Positions 24,714 through 31,609 of a stretch of 44,061 nt of DNA are shown piece by piece (the stretch's first letter is position 1; every line of letters begins with the position of its first letter). The stretch comes from Cryomorphaceae bacterium (lineage in GTDB: Bacteria; Bacteroidota; Bacteroidia; Flavobacteriales; Schleiferiaceae): positions 1 through 44,061 of the forward strand of contig JAIUMB010000002.1 of NCBI GenBank assembly GCA_022565745.1, in the 5' to 3' direction. The notes under the pieces were generated by a model that did not search any database, had not been told where the DNA came from, and saw only the letters and a list, made by a program, of their open reading frames with translations. The translations under genes were made by a program, and so were the position numbers.

Positions 24714-25007
24714 TTATTTCTCTACTTTAACGTTGCTCTTAACGTTCTCAAGGAATACCTTAGCTGGTTTAAAAGCAGGAATATTGTGTGCAGGAATAAT
24801 AATGGTGGTGTTTTTGCTGATGTTGCGACCAGTTTTCTCTGCGCGGGTTTTGATAAAGAAGCTACCGAAGCCACGGAGGTAAACATTTTCACCACTTTCA
24901 AGGGAAGTTTTTACTTCTTTCATGAAAAGTTCTACAACTTGTTGAACATCTACGCGTTCCATTCCTGTAGAGTCGGTGATGTTGTTTACGATTTCTGCTT
25001 TAGTCAT
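24714..25007 (-). CDS. HU/IHF-family DNA-binding protein
   Basis: 97 residues, the usual HU length. MTKAEIVNNITDSTGM begins the helical dimerisation half; NVYLRGFGSFFIKTRAEKTG and RNISKNTTIIIPAHNIPAFK form the beta-arm that grips DNA, with the Pro in the arm tip region. It is a nucleoid protein that bends DNA. It has a clear -7 element (25048-25055) and heads the minus-strand unit, divergent from mutY. Confidence 0.93.
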   Translation of the reverse strand: MTKAEIVNNITDSTGMERVDVQQVVELFMKEVKTSLESGENVYLRGFGSFFIKTRAEKTGRNISKNTTIIIPAHNIPAFKPAKVFLENVKSNVKVEK

Positions 25008-25047
25008 TGTATTAAAATTACTGTTAAACTTCTAATTTTGAGGGCTG

Positions 25048-25055
25048 CAAATATA
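25048..25055 (-). promoter_or_regulatory. -7 promoter element of the HU gene
   Basis: TATATTTG on the minus strand, about 40 bp before the ATG at 25007. No well-placed -33 TTG was found. Confidence 0.55.
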
Positions 25056-25095
25056 CACAGGATTTTTTGCTCCACCACCTTACTGAAATATTTTA

Positions 25096-26127
25096 ATGAA
25101 GTTTTTTATGATTGAGCAGGTTTTTTCCCAAAATATTGAAAATTGGTATCGAAATAATAAACGCGATTTGCCCTGGAGGCATCATCCTGAACCTTATTTC
25201 GTTTGGCTGGCTGAGATCGTATTTCAGCAAACGCAAATTGCACAGGGCTTGTCTTATTACAAGCGCTTGCTAAAGGCTTTCCCCACTGTAAATGCGCTGG
25301 CCAATGCCCAGCAAGATGAGGTGCTAAAGTTGTGGGAAGGGCTTGGGTACTATAGTCGGGCCAGAAATCTCCACCTAACGGCGCAAATTTTGAACTCCAG
25401 AAAACAATTACCCCAAACCGCTGCCGAGTGGTTGAAGTTGCCAGGGGTGGGTCCATACACTGCAGCAGCCATTACTTCTGTTTGCTTTGGTGAACGCGTT
25501 GCCTGCGTTGATGGCAACGTGTTACGCGTTATTGCTCGTACACATTTCATTACTGATGACATTCGAAAGTCTACGACGGTTAAGACCATACAGGCATTGG
25601 TCAATTCGTTGATCGAGTATGCAGACGATCCTGGAGATTTTAATCAAGGTCTTATGGAGATTGGGGCAACGGTTTGTAAACCAAAAGCACCTCAGTGCAA
25701 TCGCTGTCCATTGCAATATGAATGTGCTTTTTATCGCAGTGAGGCGCTTCCGTCGGCTGTGCCTTTTAAAAGCAAACCCCAAAAGCGAAAAGTGCGCCAT
25801 TTACATTTTTATTATTCCTCAAAGGCCGAAGATGTATTTCTGTTTAAAAGAAACGATAAAGACATTTGGGGCGGCCTTTATGTCTTGCCGTTTGAAGAAT
25901 CAAATGGCAAGGATTGTCCATCGTCTACCATCAACGCAAGCTTAATCAAAAAAAATACGCATTTGTTAACGCATCAACAAATTCATTACTACATTTGGGA
26001 TATGGAAAGTTGGTACCATTCTCCGGTAGAATTAAAGCATTTTTCGCGTTTTGTTAAAGGACGAGATCTGCCAGCGCTACCTAGACCTCTCCAACAATTT
26101 TTTAATGAATCATTTGCAAAAATGTAA
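25096..26127 (+). CDS. mutY: A/G-specific adenine DNA glycosylase
   Basis: Up to 343 residues. It removes A mispaired with 8-oxoguanine. Visible: catalytic Glu region LAEIVFQQTQIAQG, helix-hairpin-helix LPGVGPYTAAAI, catalytic Asp in CVDGNVLRVIART, and the iron-sulfur cluster set C-x6-C-x2-C-x5-C (CKPKAPQCNRCPLQYEC). The C-terminal Nudix-like domain (DVFLFKRNDKDIWGGLYVLP) recognises 8-oxoG. ATG at 25108, four codons in, is an equally good start. The order mutY-ssb-gldE-gldD is conserved in flavobacteria. Confidence 0.96.
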   Translation: MKFFMIEQVFSQNIENWYRNNKRDLPWRHHPEPYFVWLAEIVFQQTQIAQGLSYYKRLLKAFPTVNALANAQQDEVLKLWEGLGYYSRARNLHLTAQILNSRKQLPQTAAEWLKLPGVGPYTAAAITSVCFGERVACVDGNVLRVIARTHFITDDIRKSTTVKTIQALVNSLIEYADDPGDFNQGLMEIGATVCKPKAPQCNRCPLQYECAFYRSEALPSAVPFKSKPQKRKVRHLHFYYSSKAEDVFLFKRNDKDIWGGLYVLPFEESNGKDCPSSTINASLIKKNTHLLTHQQIHYYIWDMESWYHSPVELKHFSRFVKGRDLPALPRPLQQFFNESFAKM

Positions 26128-26144
26128 TTAAATTATTACATTTG
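26114..26144 (+). promoter_or_regulatory. Promoter of ssb
   Basis: TTG at 26114-26116 (TTTG with the preceding T), a 20-bp spacer, and TACATTTG at 26137-26144, overlapping and following the mutY stop. It gives ssb-gldE-gldD their own promoter 25 bp before the ssb ATG. Confidence 0.75.
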
Positions 26145-26169
26145 CCCAAACTTTAAAATATACATTATT

Positions 26170-26628
26170 ATGGCAGCTTCACTAAACAAAGTTATGCTCA
26201 TCGGAAATCTTGGAGCGGATCCTGAGGTGAGAAGGTTTGAAGACGGCAACGCCTTGGCGAGAATTTCCCTGGCAACGTCTGAGACATACACCAATAAAGA
26301 GGGACAAAAGATCACGCAAACCGAGTGGCACATGGTCGTGTTTCGTCGTGGGTTAGCCGATGTTGTAGAGCGTTACGTTAAAAAAGGGGATAAGCTTTAT
26401 GTAGAAGGAAAAATAAAGACCCGTAAGTGGGAGGAAAATGGTCAACCCAGATACTCCACAGAGGTTCATGCCGACAATATGACCATGCTCACACCTAAAG
26501 GTGCGGGTGATGAGCGGCAAGCGGAAAACTATACCCAAAGCACACCTGCAAAGGATAAAAGCAATACCTTTGCCAGTGAACCGGCACCTACGCCGGATGA
26601 GATCGATTCAGACGATCTTCCATTTTAA
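26170..26628 (+). CDS. ssb: Single-stranded DNA-binding protein
   Basis: 152 residues. OB-fold domain (1-105: LNKVMLIGNLGADPEVRRFE, WHMVVFRRGLADVVERYVKK, GDKLYVEGKIKTRKW), then a flexible acidic linker and the C-terminal tip DSDDLPF that docks replication and repair enzymes. It binds ssDNA as a tetramer. It lies 18 bp before gldE. Confidence 0.97.
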   Translation: MAASLNKVMLIGNLGADPEVRRFEDGNALARISLATSETYTNKEGQKITQTEWHMVVFRRGLADVVERYVKKGDKLYVEGKIKTRKWEENGQPRYSTEVHADNMTMLTPKGAGDERQAENYTQSTPAKDKSNTFASEPAPTPDEIDSDDLPF

Positions 26629-26646
26629 TAACCAAACTACGCGTTA

Positions 26647-27948
26647 GTGGACCCCGAACCGGAACCTCTTTTACTATTCGCAAATATTGAAGCCATTCAA
26701 GGTGGCCATATTGTTGCCTTGGTTGCTCTTCTAGTATTATTAGTCACTTCTGCACTGATTTCCGGTGCCGAAGTGGCTTTTTTTTCTAAGCATAAGGAAG
26801 CAGAAATCGAAGACAATCCACGCATGGATGAGTTGCTCGAAAATCCAAAAAAATTACTGGCTACGATTTTGGTGAGCAATAATTTTATCAATGTAGGCAT
26901 CGTTATCTTGTCTGCTTTTATGATCGATGGCTTGTTTGATTTTTCAGATAACCCCCTTGCTGGTATCCTCATTCAGTTGGTGGGAATTACCTTCGTCTTG
27001 TTGCTTTTTGGCGAAGTGCTCCCCAAAATTTATGCGAGCAGAAAACCACAGCGCTTTGCGTTATTTGTGCTGCCTGGCGTTTATGTGACTTATCAGCTGC
27101 TGCTGCCACTAAGCCGTCTCTTGGCTAAGAGCTTGGACTTCTTCAAAGAACGAGGCGGCTCTTCAACGTCTATTTCGGTTAATGATTTAAGTCAGGCCTT
27201 AAAACTGGCCAATGCTGAAAAGGAGGGCGACGATAAGATGCTGATTGATATCGTTAAATTTGGGAATACCACCGTCAAGCAAATTATGACGCCAAGACCA
27301 GATATGATTGCCATTGACGATGGTGTCGATTTTGCCGAGGTCTTGGCTCTTATTAGAGATTCGGGGTATTCCAGACTGCCTGTTTATTCAGAAAGTATCG
27401 ACCAAATTTCTGGTTTGCTCTACATCAAAGATTTGTTGGCACACACCCAAAAAGAAAAAGATTTTCGCTGGAAAGAACTCATGCGCCCCGCCTTTTTTGT
27501 TCCGGAAAGTAAAAAAATTGATGACTTGTTACAGGAGTTTCGAGCAAAGAAAATCCACTTAGCCATTGTTGTTGATGAGTTTGGAGGCACGTCAGGATTG
27601 GTAACTCTTGAAGACATCATCGAAGAGGTCGTGGGTGAAATCAATGATGAGTTTGATTTAGAAACAGCAATCTATAATAAGGTCGACGACTACACGTATA
27701 TCTTTGAAGGCAAAACACCATTGCATGAGTTTTTACGCATTTTACACGTTGAAAATACCGATGTGTTTGATCAAGCAAAAGGGGATAGCGATACGCTGGC
27801 AGGTTTTATCATTGAGCAAACTGGTGAGTTGCCACAAATCAATCAATCCTTTGACTTCGAAAATATAAATTTCTCTGTGGAAACCATTGAAAACCGTAGG
27901 ATACAAAGAATAAAGGTCACTTTGCCACCCCATGAAAACGCCAAGTAA
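26647..27948 (+). CDS. gldE: Gliding motility protein GldE (CNNM/CBS transporter-like)
   Basis: 433 residues from a GTG start. A CNNM/DUF21 membrane domain (spans near 22-45, 80-105, 110-135, 145-165, with SGAEVAFFS) is followed by paired CBS domains (RDSGYSRLPVYSESIDQISG and VVDEFGGTSGLVTLEDIIEE) and a CorC/HlyC domain at the C-terminus. The fold is that of CorB/CorC-type magnesium or cobalt transport proteins; in flavobacteria this gene next to gldD is GldE, needed for gliding. Its stop overlaps the gldD start by 17 bp. Confidence 0.93.
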   Translation: MDPEPEPLLLFANIEAIQGGHIVALVALLVLLVTSALISGAEVAFFSKHKEAEIEDNPRMDELLENPKKLLATILVSNNFINVGIVILSAFMIDGLFDFSDNPLAGILIQLVGITFVLLLFGEVLPKIYASRKPQRFALFVLPGVYVTYQLLLPLSRLLAKSLDFFKERGGSSTSISVNDLSQALKLANAEKEGDDKMLIDIVKFGNTTVKQIMTPRPDMIAIDDGVDFAEVLALIRDSGYSRLPVYSESIDQISGLLYIKDLLAHTQKEKDFRWKELMRPAFFVPESKKIDDLLQEFRAKKIHLAIVVDEFGGTSGLVTLEDIIEEVVGEINDEFDLETAIYNKVDDYTYIFEGKTPLHEFLRILHVENTDVFDQAKGDSDTLAGFIIEQTGELPQINQSFDFENINFSVETIENRRIQRIKVTLPPHENAK

Positions 27949-28549
27949 GCTGTTGATTATTATGCGATATACGTCTAAGAAATTCTTTTTTAACCATTGC
28001 CGCCAACTGGTAATGCTGATGGTATTACTGGGTCTTTTCTCGTGTGGACAAGATCCTATACCCAAGCCCATAGGCTATTACAGAATAGCCCTACCCCCAG
28101 ATACTTTTAAGGTTTGGGATGGACAATGCGCCTATACATTCGATGTGCATGCTTATTCCATAGCCAAAGAAAAGCGAGAAAAGTGTTGGATAGATATACA
28201 TTATCCACACTTAAAAGCCATGATCCAGTTGACCTATAAACCCGTAAATAACAACATCGATACATTGCTGAATGATATGCATAATCTGGTTTTTCGTCAT
28301 ACGGTAAAAGCCGACGGAATTTCAGAAAAGCAGTTTTTCAACGATGAGGCCAACGCCTACGGAACCCTTTACAAGCTTCATGGATCATCGGCAACACATA
28401 CACAGTTTTTTATTACCGATAGTGTCAATCACTTTTTGCGCGGCGTGGTTTACTTCAACGCAGTTCCCAATGAAGACTCTCTTAAGCCGGTTAACGAGTA
28501 TATGTATCAACAAGTGTCGCGGTTGATGGAGTCTCTCGAATGGCAGTAA
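27932..28549 (+). CDS. gldD: Gliding motility lipoprotein GldD
   Basis: 205 residues from ATG 27932, or 195 from ATG 27962. A lipobox GLFSC38 precedes GQDPIPKPIGYYRIALPP, the conserved opening of GldD. The rest (CWIDIHYPHLKAMIQLTYKP, LYKLHGSSATHTQFFITDS, HFLRGVVYFNAVPNEDSLKP) matches the family along its length. GldD is a lipoprotein required for gliding and, with GldE, linked to the gliding/T9SS machinery. It overlaps gldE and ends 2 bp from the convergent Trm112-like gene. Confidence 0.95.
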   Translation: MKTPSKLLIIMRYTSKKFFFNHCRQLVMLMVLLGLFSCGQDPIPKPIGYYRIALPPDTFKVWDGQCAYTFDVHAYSIAKEKREKCWIDIHYPHLKAMIQLTYKPVNNNIDTLLNDMHNLVFRHTVKADGISEKQFFNDEANAYGTLYKLHGSSATHTQFFITDSVNHFLRGVVYFNAVPNEDSLKPVNEYMYQQVSRLMESLEWQ

Positions 28550-28551
28550 TT

Positions 28552-28809
28552 CTACTTATCTAGCAAACGAAAGTCTTCTCTTCCTTTTAGTCCCCACTTT
28601 TGATAAAGCGGTTTTTCTAAGTGGAATTCGCGATACTCATCGGGATTCATTATTGGTAATCCGCGGACAATTGGGTACACCCGCTGGCAGTCTTTACAAG
28701 TGAAATAGCCCTCTATGATGTCGCCTTCGGGGTCACGGGTTACGATGTCTAAATTTAAGTCTGACTTGTCGAATGGACAGCAGAGTTTTTCTATGGTTTC
28801 CGGTTTCAT
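28552..28809 (-). CDS. Trm112-like zinc-ribbon protein, last gene of TPP-riboswitch operon
   Basis: 85 residues. Trm112 fold: IEKLCCPFDKSDL at the start, CKDC (C38, C41) with CQRVYPIVRGLPIMNP at the end of the core. The usual first knuckle CPxC is altered: C11-P-F-D14 has Asp instead of the second Cys (C10 precedes). Trm112 proteins activate and stabilise class I methyltransferases; the first gene of this operon is such an enzyme. The gene lies 37 bp after the ThiE-fold gene. A partner role for the operon methyltransferase is inference from family and position. Confidence 0.82.
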   Translation of the reverse strand: MKPETIEKLCCPFDKSDLNLDIVTRDPEGDIIEGYFTCKDCQRVYPIVRGLPIMNPDEYREFHLEKPLYQKWGLKGREDFRLLDK

Positions 28810-28846
28810 TGTATCTTATTTTTTCAGGGGTTAGTGGTTGGCTTAC

Positions 28847-29458
28847 TTATTTGATGGCTTCTGTATATTCGTTGATGGCCTTCTCTATATCATCGGCATC
28901 CATGATGCCTGATACAACGGCTACACCATTGAAGTCAAGTGTTTTTAGTTTTTGAACGGTTTCTGAATTGATGCCGCCGGCCAAAAAGATTGGCATATTT
29001 GTCATTGCTCGCGCTTGTCGAATACTGTCAAAACTTACCAACTCACAGCTGTTGCTGGTCGACGACGGGAATACCGAACAAAAAGATATGTAGTCAAAGT
29101 GGTTGTCAATAGCCCATGATATAACGCTTAAGTCATTGTTGCAGGTAATGCCTTTAATGCAGTTATCGGGTAATTGGTTGACGACGTCGGGCTTGGGGAT
29201 GTCGTCAAAATGAATCCCATCAAAAGGGTGTGAGTTTAGAAGGTCTACTCGATTGTTGATGATGAATGGTGTGTTGTTTAGACGGGTGATTTCAGAAAGT
29301 TTTACAAATAGCTTGTTCGCATTCTCAACCTGTGATAAATTGTCCCATACTTGTACCGCAGCTAAGCCGGCACTTGTTGCAGCGGTAACTTTTTCAATAA
29401 GCTCATCTCGCTTCATCGAAGGGTCTATTACCAAGTATACGCCATTTGAAATATTCAT
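28847..29458 (-). CDS. ThiE/TenI-fold protein lacking canonical catalytic residues
   Basis: 203 residues of the thiamine phosphate synthase TIM-barrel family. The phosphate-binding end is kept: FLAGGIN (159-164) and GVAVVSG (178-184). The pyrimidine-diphosphate and catalytic end is not: the QxRxK motif reads Q36-V-W-D-N40, the IND motif is I-N68-N69, the SthT motif is TCNN, and GPIFxTxTK reads CSVFPSSTSN. TenI's catalytic His in SVHS is also absent. It may still bind a thiazole phosphate or similar ligand but normal ThiE activity is doubtful. It lies between the PurM-like and Trm112-like genes in the TPP-controlled operon. Confidence 0.85.
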   Translation of the reverse strand: MNISNGVYLVIDPSMKRDELIEKVTAATSAGLAAVQVWDNLSQVENANKLFVKLSEITRLNNTPFIINNRVDLLNSHPFDGIHFDDIPKPDVVNQLPDNCIKGITCNNDLSVISWAIDNHFDYISFCSVFPSSTSNSCELVSFDSIRQARAMTNMPIFLAGGINSETVQKLKTLDFNGVAVVSGIMDADDIEKAINEYTEAIK

Positions 29459-29509
29459 TTTTTTGTTTGATTAATTGGTATGAGACAGCACAACACTGAC
29501 GAATAAATT

Positions 29510-30562
29510 TTATTTCCAGCCTTTATTAAGCGCGGTAAAAAACGCTGCCCAATATGGATCTTCATCGCGGTATTGGTATGCTGCTGTGGAACGGTGGGGG
29601 TGGTGTAAGCGCACGCCGACTTCTGCTGAAAAATGACCGACGATTGTGGCGGGGATGTCGTTCTCATTGAGGTGTTGACAAAGCGATTTAGCCGCATTTT
29701 TTTCCACACTCATCAGCATAGATCCAGCGCCAATACATTCGGCAGGGTTGAGTGCAAACAGCTCGCAAATGGCTTGCTGGTCTTCGCCAATAGGCATGAG
29801 TTCAAGATTGATTTCGGCCCCAAGTTCAGATGCGCTTGCCATTTCAAAAATGGCCCCCAATACACCACCTTCGGTTACATCGTGCATGGCGTGTAAGGAT
29901 GTGGAAAAATGCGTTTTTGCCAGTAATGCTTCCTTCAGCGATGAGGTTTTAAAAAACGAGGCTTGTAGTCGGTCGCAGACGTCCTTGCCGAGTTTATCGC
30001 TTACGGTTTTTGGAAAACACCCGGCCAAAATAGCCGATGTGCTCAATGCACATGATTTTGTAACGACAATGGCGTCGCCTTCTTGCGCATGCTTTGCAAC
30101 TAGAATTTCACTCAATGGGGCTATTGTATTGATGGTGACACCCCCGGCAATGGTCGAGTTTTGGCCTTCAATAAAACCGGTATGACCGCCGGTTATCGAT
30201 AAGTTTACGTCTTTGCAAAAACGATGAATATGACCCCAATATTCGGAAAAGTCTTCTGGGCTCATGTGACTCGGCAGGTTGAGCACGAATTGTGCGTATT
30301 GAGGTGCAAATCCAGTGGTGGCCATGTCGTTAACGGCTAGGTGTACCGATAGCCAAGCGGATTTTTCTAACCCCAAAATTGGAATAAGAGAAAGCGGATC
30401 GCTGGTAGACGCCAAGCCCAAGTTGTTGCCTATATCAACGACGGAAACATCTACGCCAAACGCCGGTTCAACCAAAACGTTTTTACGCAAAGCACCCAAT
30501 TGTGTTTGTACGACCGATTGAAGCGTGGTGGCATTGATTTTACCTAGATTGTGATCTGCCAT
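29510..30562 (-). CDS. PurM-superfamily protein (AIR synthase/ThiL/HypE-like)
   Basis: 350 residues in two halves: an N-terminal ATP-binding half (FGVDVSVVD at 35-43, WLSVHLAVNDMATTGFAPQY, ITGGHTGF at 123-130) and a C-terminal half (AMHDVTEGGVLGAIFEMASA, near-end IVGHFSAEVGVR). The superfamily includes AIR synthase, thiamine-monophosphate kinase ThiL, SelD and HypE. ThiL's GDDAA motif is only partly kept (GVDVS), and the ITGGHTGF and TEGGVLGAI stretches are closer to the AIR synthase-related/HypE group. Position under a TPP riboswitch suggests an ATP-using step on a thiamine-related compound; the substrate is unknown. Confidence 0.85.
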   Translation of the reverse strand: MADHNLGKINATTLQSVVQTQLGALRKNVLVEPAFGVDVSVVDIGNNLGLASTSDPLSLIPILGLEKSAWLSVHLAVNDMATTGFAPQYAQFVLNLPSHMSPEDFSEYWGHIHRFCKDVNLSITGGHTGFIEGQNSTIAGGVTINTIAPLSEILVAKHAQEGDAIVVTKSCALSTSAILAGCFPKTVSDKLGKDVCDRLQASFFKTSSLKEALLAKTHFSTSLHAMHDVTEGGVLGAIFEMASASELGAEINLELMPIGEDQQAICELFALNPAECIGAGSMLMSVEKNAAKSLCQHLNENDIPATIVGHFSAEVGVRLHHPHRSTAAYQYRDEDPYWAAFFTALNKGWK

Positions 30563-30697
30563 GACGTAAATATTTAAAATTACAGCTTGAATTTATGTCT
30601 GTTGTGTATGGGCTGCTTAGTTCGAGAGTAAGGCTTGCGGTAGTTGGTAGCCTTGTGTATTCAAATGCAGCCAACGGATTTTACAGACGGACACTAA

Positions 30698-31408
30698 TTA
30701 GTCTTCTAATTTGACATAAAGACCAAAAAAGTCGCCATAAGGGAGGTTCCATTGTTGGACGGGAAACCACTTTGGCAGCCCGGTACAGGTCCAGTAAATG
30801 GTGTAATTTCGGCCTTGAAGTGCTTCGTGGATGATGCTTTTTAGCATAGACGGTGTGTAGAACGTAGCCGTTACGTAGAAGGGGTTTTTGCCAAAAAGTT
30901 GCTGCACCCGCCTTCTCAGTACTTTGGGTGAGTTTCTATTCATCATGCCCATGGCTATGCCATGACGGGCTACCCGTGCAGCTTCGCGTATTACTTGCAC
31001 GGGATCTTTGTAGTATTCAAACGTGGTGATAAACGCCAATGCATCAAAGGTGTTGTCTTTAAACGGCATATGGTGTGAATCGGCCATCACCAAGTCGCCT
31101 TCAAACAAGTGAATGGCCTGAGAGAGCATCAAGGGAGAGATGTCACCTCCAGTGGCTTTGATGCCTATTTCTTTCCACCACCGGGTAAATCGGGTGGTGC
31201 CACAGCCAAATTCGAGCAGTGTTTCTACCCTTTGGTCGCTTTTTACCAGTTGCTCCATGACTTTTTTCTGCCATATTTCAGCACGCTTGTATCGACCTTC
31301 GTACCACTGTTCGTACGTATCGGTATGTTCGCGGTTAAAAAACCACTCTTCTCTATTTTGCCAGTTTTGTTGATTTTGGGGAATCAGAACGGTATTTTGT
31401 CTTTCCAT
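30698..31408 (-). CDS. Class I SAM-dependent methyltransferase, first gene of TPP-riboswitch operon
   Basis: 236 residues. SAM-binding motif I is LEFGCGTTRF (65-74), the acidic residue after beta2 is D89 (GGDISPLML), D110 is in VMADSHHMPF, and motif IV-like NTFDALAFITTFEYY follows. The C-terminal part (TPSMLKSIIHEALQGRNYTI, then GLPKWFPVQQWNLPYGDFFG) is specific to this subgroup and should shape the substrate site. The small-molecule or other substrate is unknown. The start codon lies in a predicted riboswitch hairpin, so TPP probably represses translation. A 135-bp gap, without a recognised signal, separates it from the PurM-like gene. Confidence 0.88.
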   Translation of the reverse strand: MERQNTVLIPQNQQNWQNREEWFFNREHTDTYEQWYEGRYKRAEIWQKKVMEQLVKSDQRVETLLEFGCGTTRFTRWWKEIGIKATGGDISPLMLSQAIHLFEGDLVMADSHHMPFKDNTFDALAFITTFEYYKDPVQVIREAARVARHGIAMGMMNRNSPKVLRRRVQQLFGKNPFYVTATFYTPSMLKSIIHEALQGRNYTIYWTCTGLPKWFPVQQWNLPYGDFFGLYVKLED

Positions 31409-31550
31409 TGGTTGGGCTGTGTTTACTGAGTAATGCCAATGAAGACTATGATTTCACCCCTGTGAAGTCCAGCATCCCTACGTTGGCATTACCCAAATCA
31501 GGTTAAACGGGTATTTTCTCAGCCAATGCATTTTGGCACCCCGTGCGTTT
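31406..31550 (-). promoter_or_regulatory. TPP riboswitch (THI element) with start-codon-sequestering expression platform
   Basis: On the minus strand the aptamer (about 31546 to 31472) shows all THI-box landmarks: CGGGGTGCC, P2 (GCCAA/TTGGC), GGCTGAGA, ATACCCG, ACCTGATTTGGGTAATGCC and ACGTAGGGA. P1 is short (GCA/TGC). Downstream, TTGGCATTAC (31439-31430) is exactly complementary to GTAATGCCAA (31492-31483) in the P4/P5 helix, while the overlapping CATTGG (31441-31436) is complementary to CCAATG (31411-31406) that contains the ATG. The two pairings exclude each other: ligand-bound aptamer frees CATTGG to hide the start codon. Confidence 0.95.
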
Positions 31551-31551
31551 G

Positions 31552-31559
31552 CAAATGTA
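31552..31559 (-). promoter_or_regulatory. -7 promoter element of the TPP-riboswitch operon
   Basis: TACATTTG on the minus strand. Transcription would start at about 31546, the first base of the aptamer P1 helix, so the leader begins with the aptamer. No -33 TTG at the usual distance. Confidence 0.65.
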
Positions 31560-31567
31560 AAATAGAG

Positions 31568-31584
31568 AGGCAAATCTATTGCCT
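31568..31584 (-). terminator. Weak stem-loop after the CotH/T9SS gene
   Basis: AGGCAA pairs with TTGCCT (6 bp, 5-nt loop), followed on the minus strand by CTCTATTTT. It lies 26 bp after the stop at 31610 and just before the next promoter. Weak as an intrinsic terminator. Confidence 0.4.
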
Positions 31585-31609
31585 GAATAGCTGCAAATAA
31601 TGGGTTAAA

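Noticed and set aside
29748..30185. 145-codon plus-strand ORF
   Set aside because: It is antisense to the PurM-superfamily gene and shows no recognisable domain.
29510..30562. Naming the PurM-like gene thiL
   Set aside because: The GDDAA metal-binding motif of ThiL is not intact and other stretches are closer to the AIR synthase-related/HypE group; only the superfamily is safe.
30630..30654. AAGGCT/AGCCTT stem in the gap between the methyltransferase and PurM-like genes
   Set aside because: Six base pairs with a 13-nt loop and no T-tract on the transcribed strand; not enough to call a terminator or second regulator.
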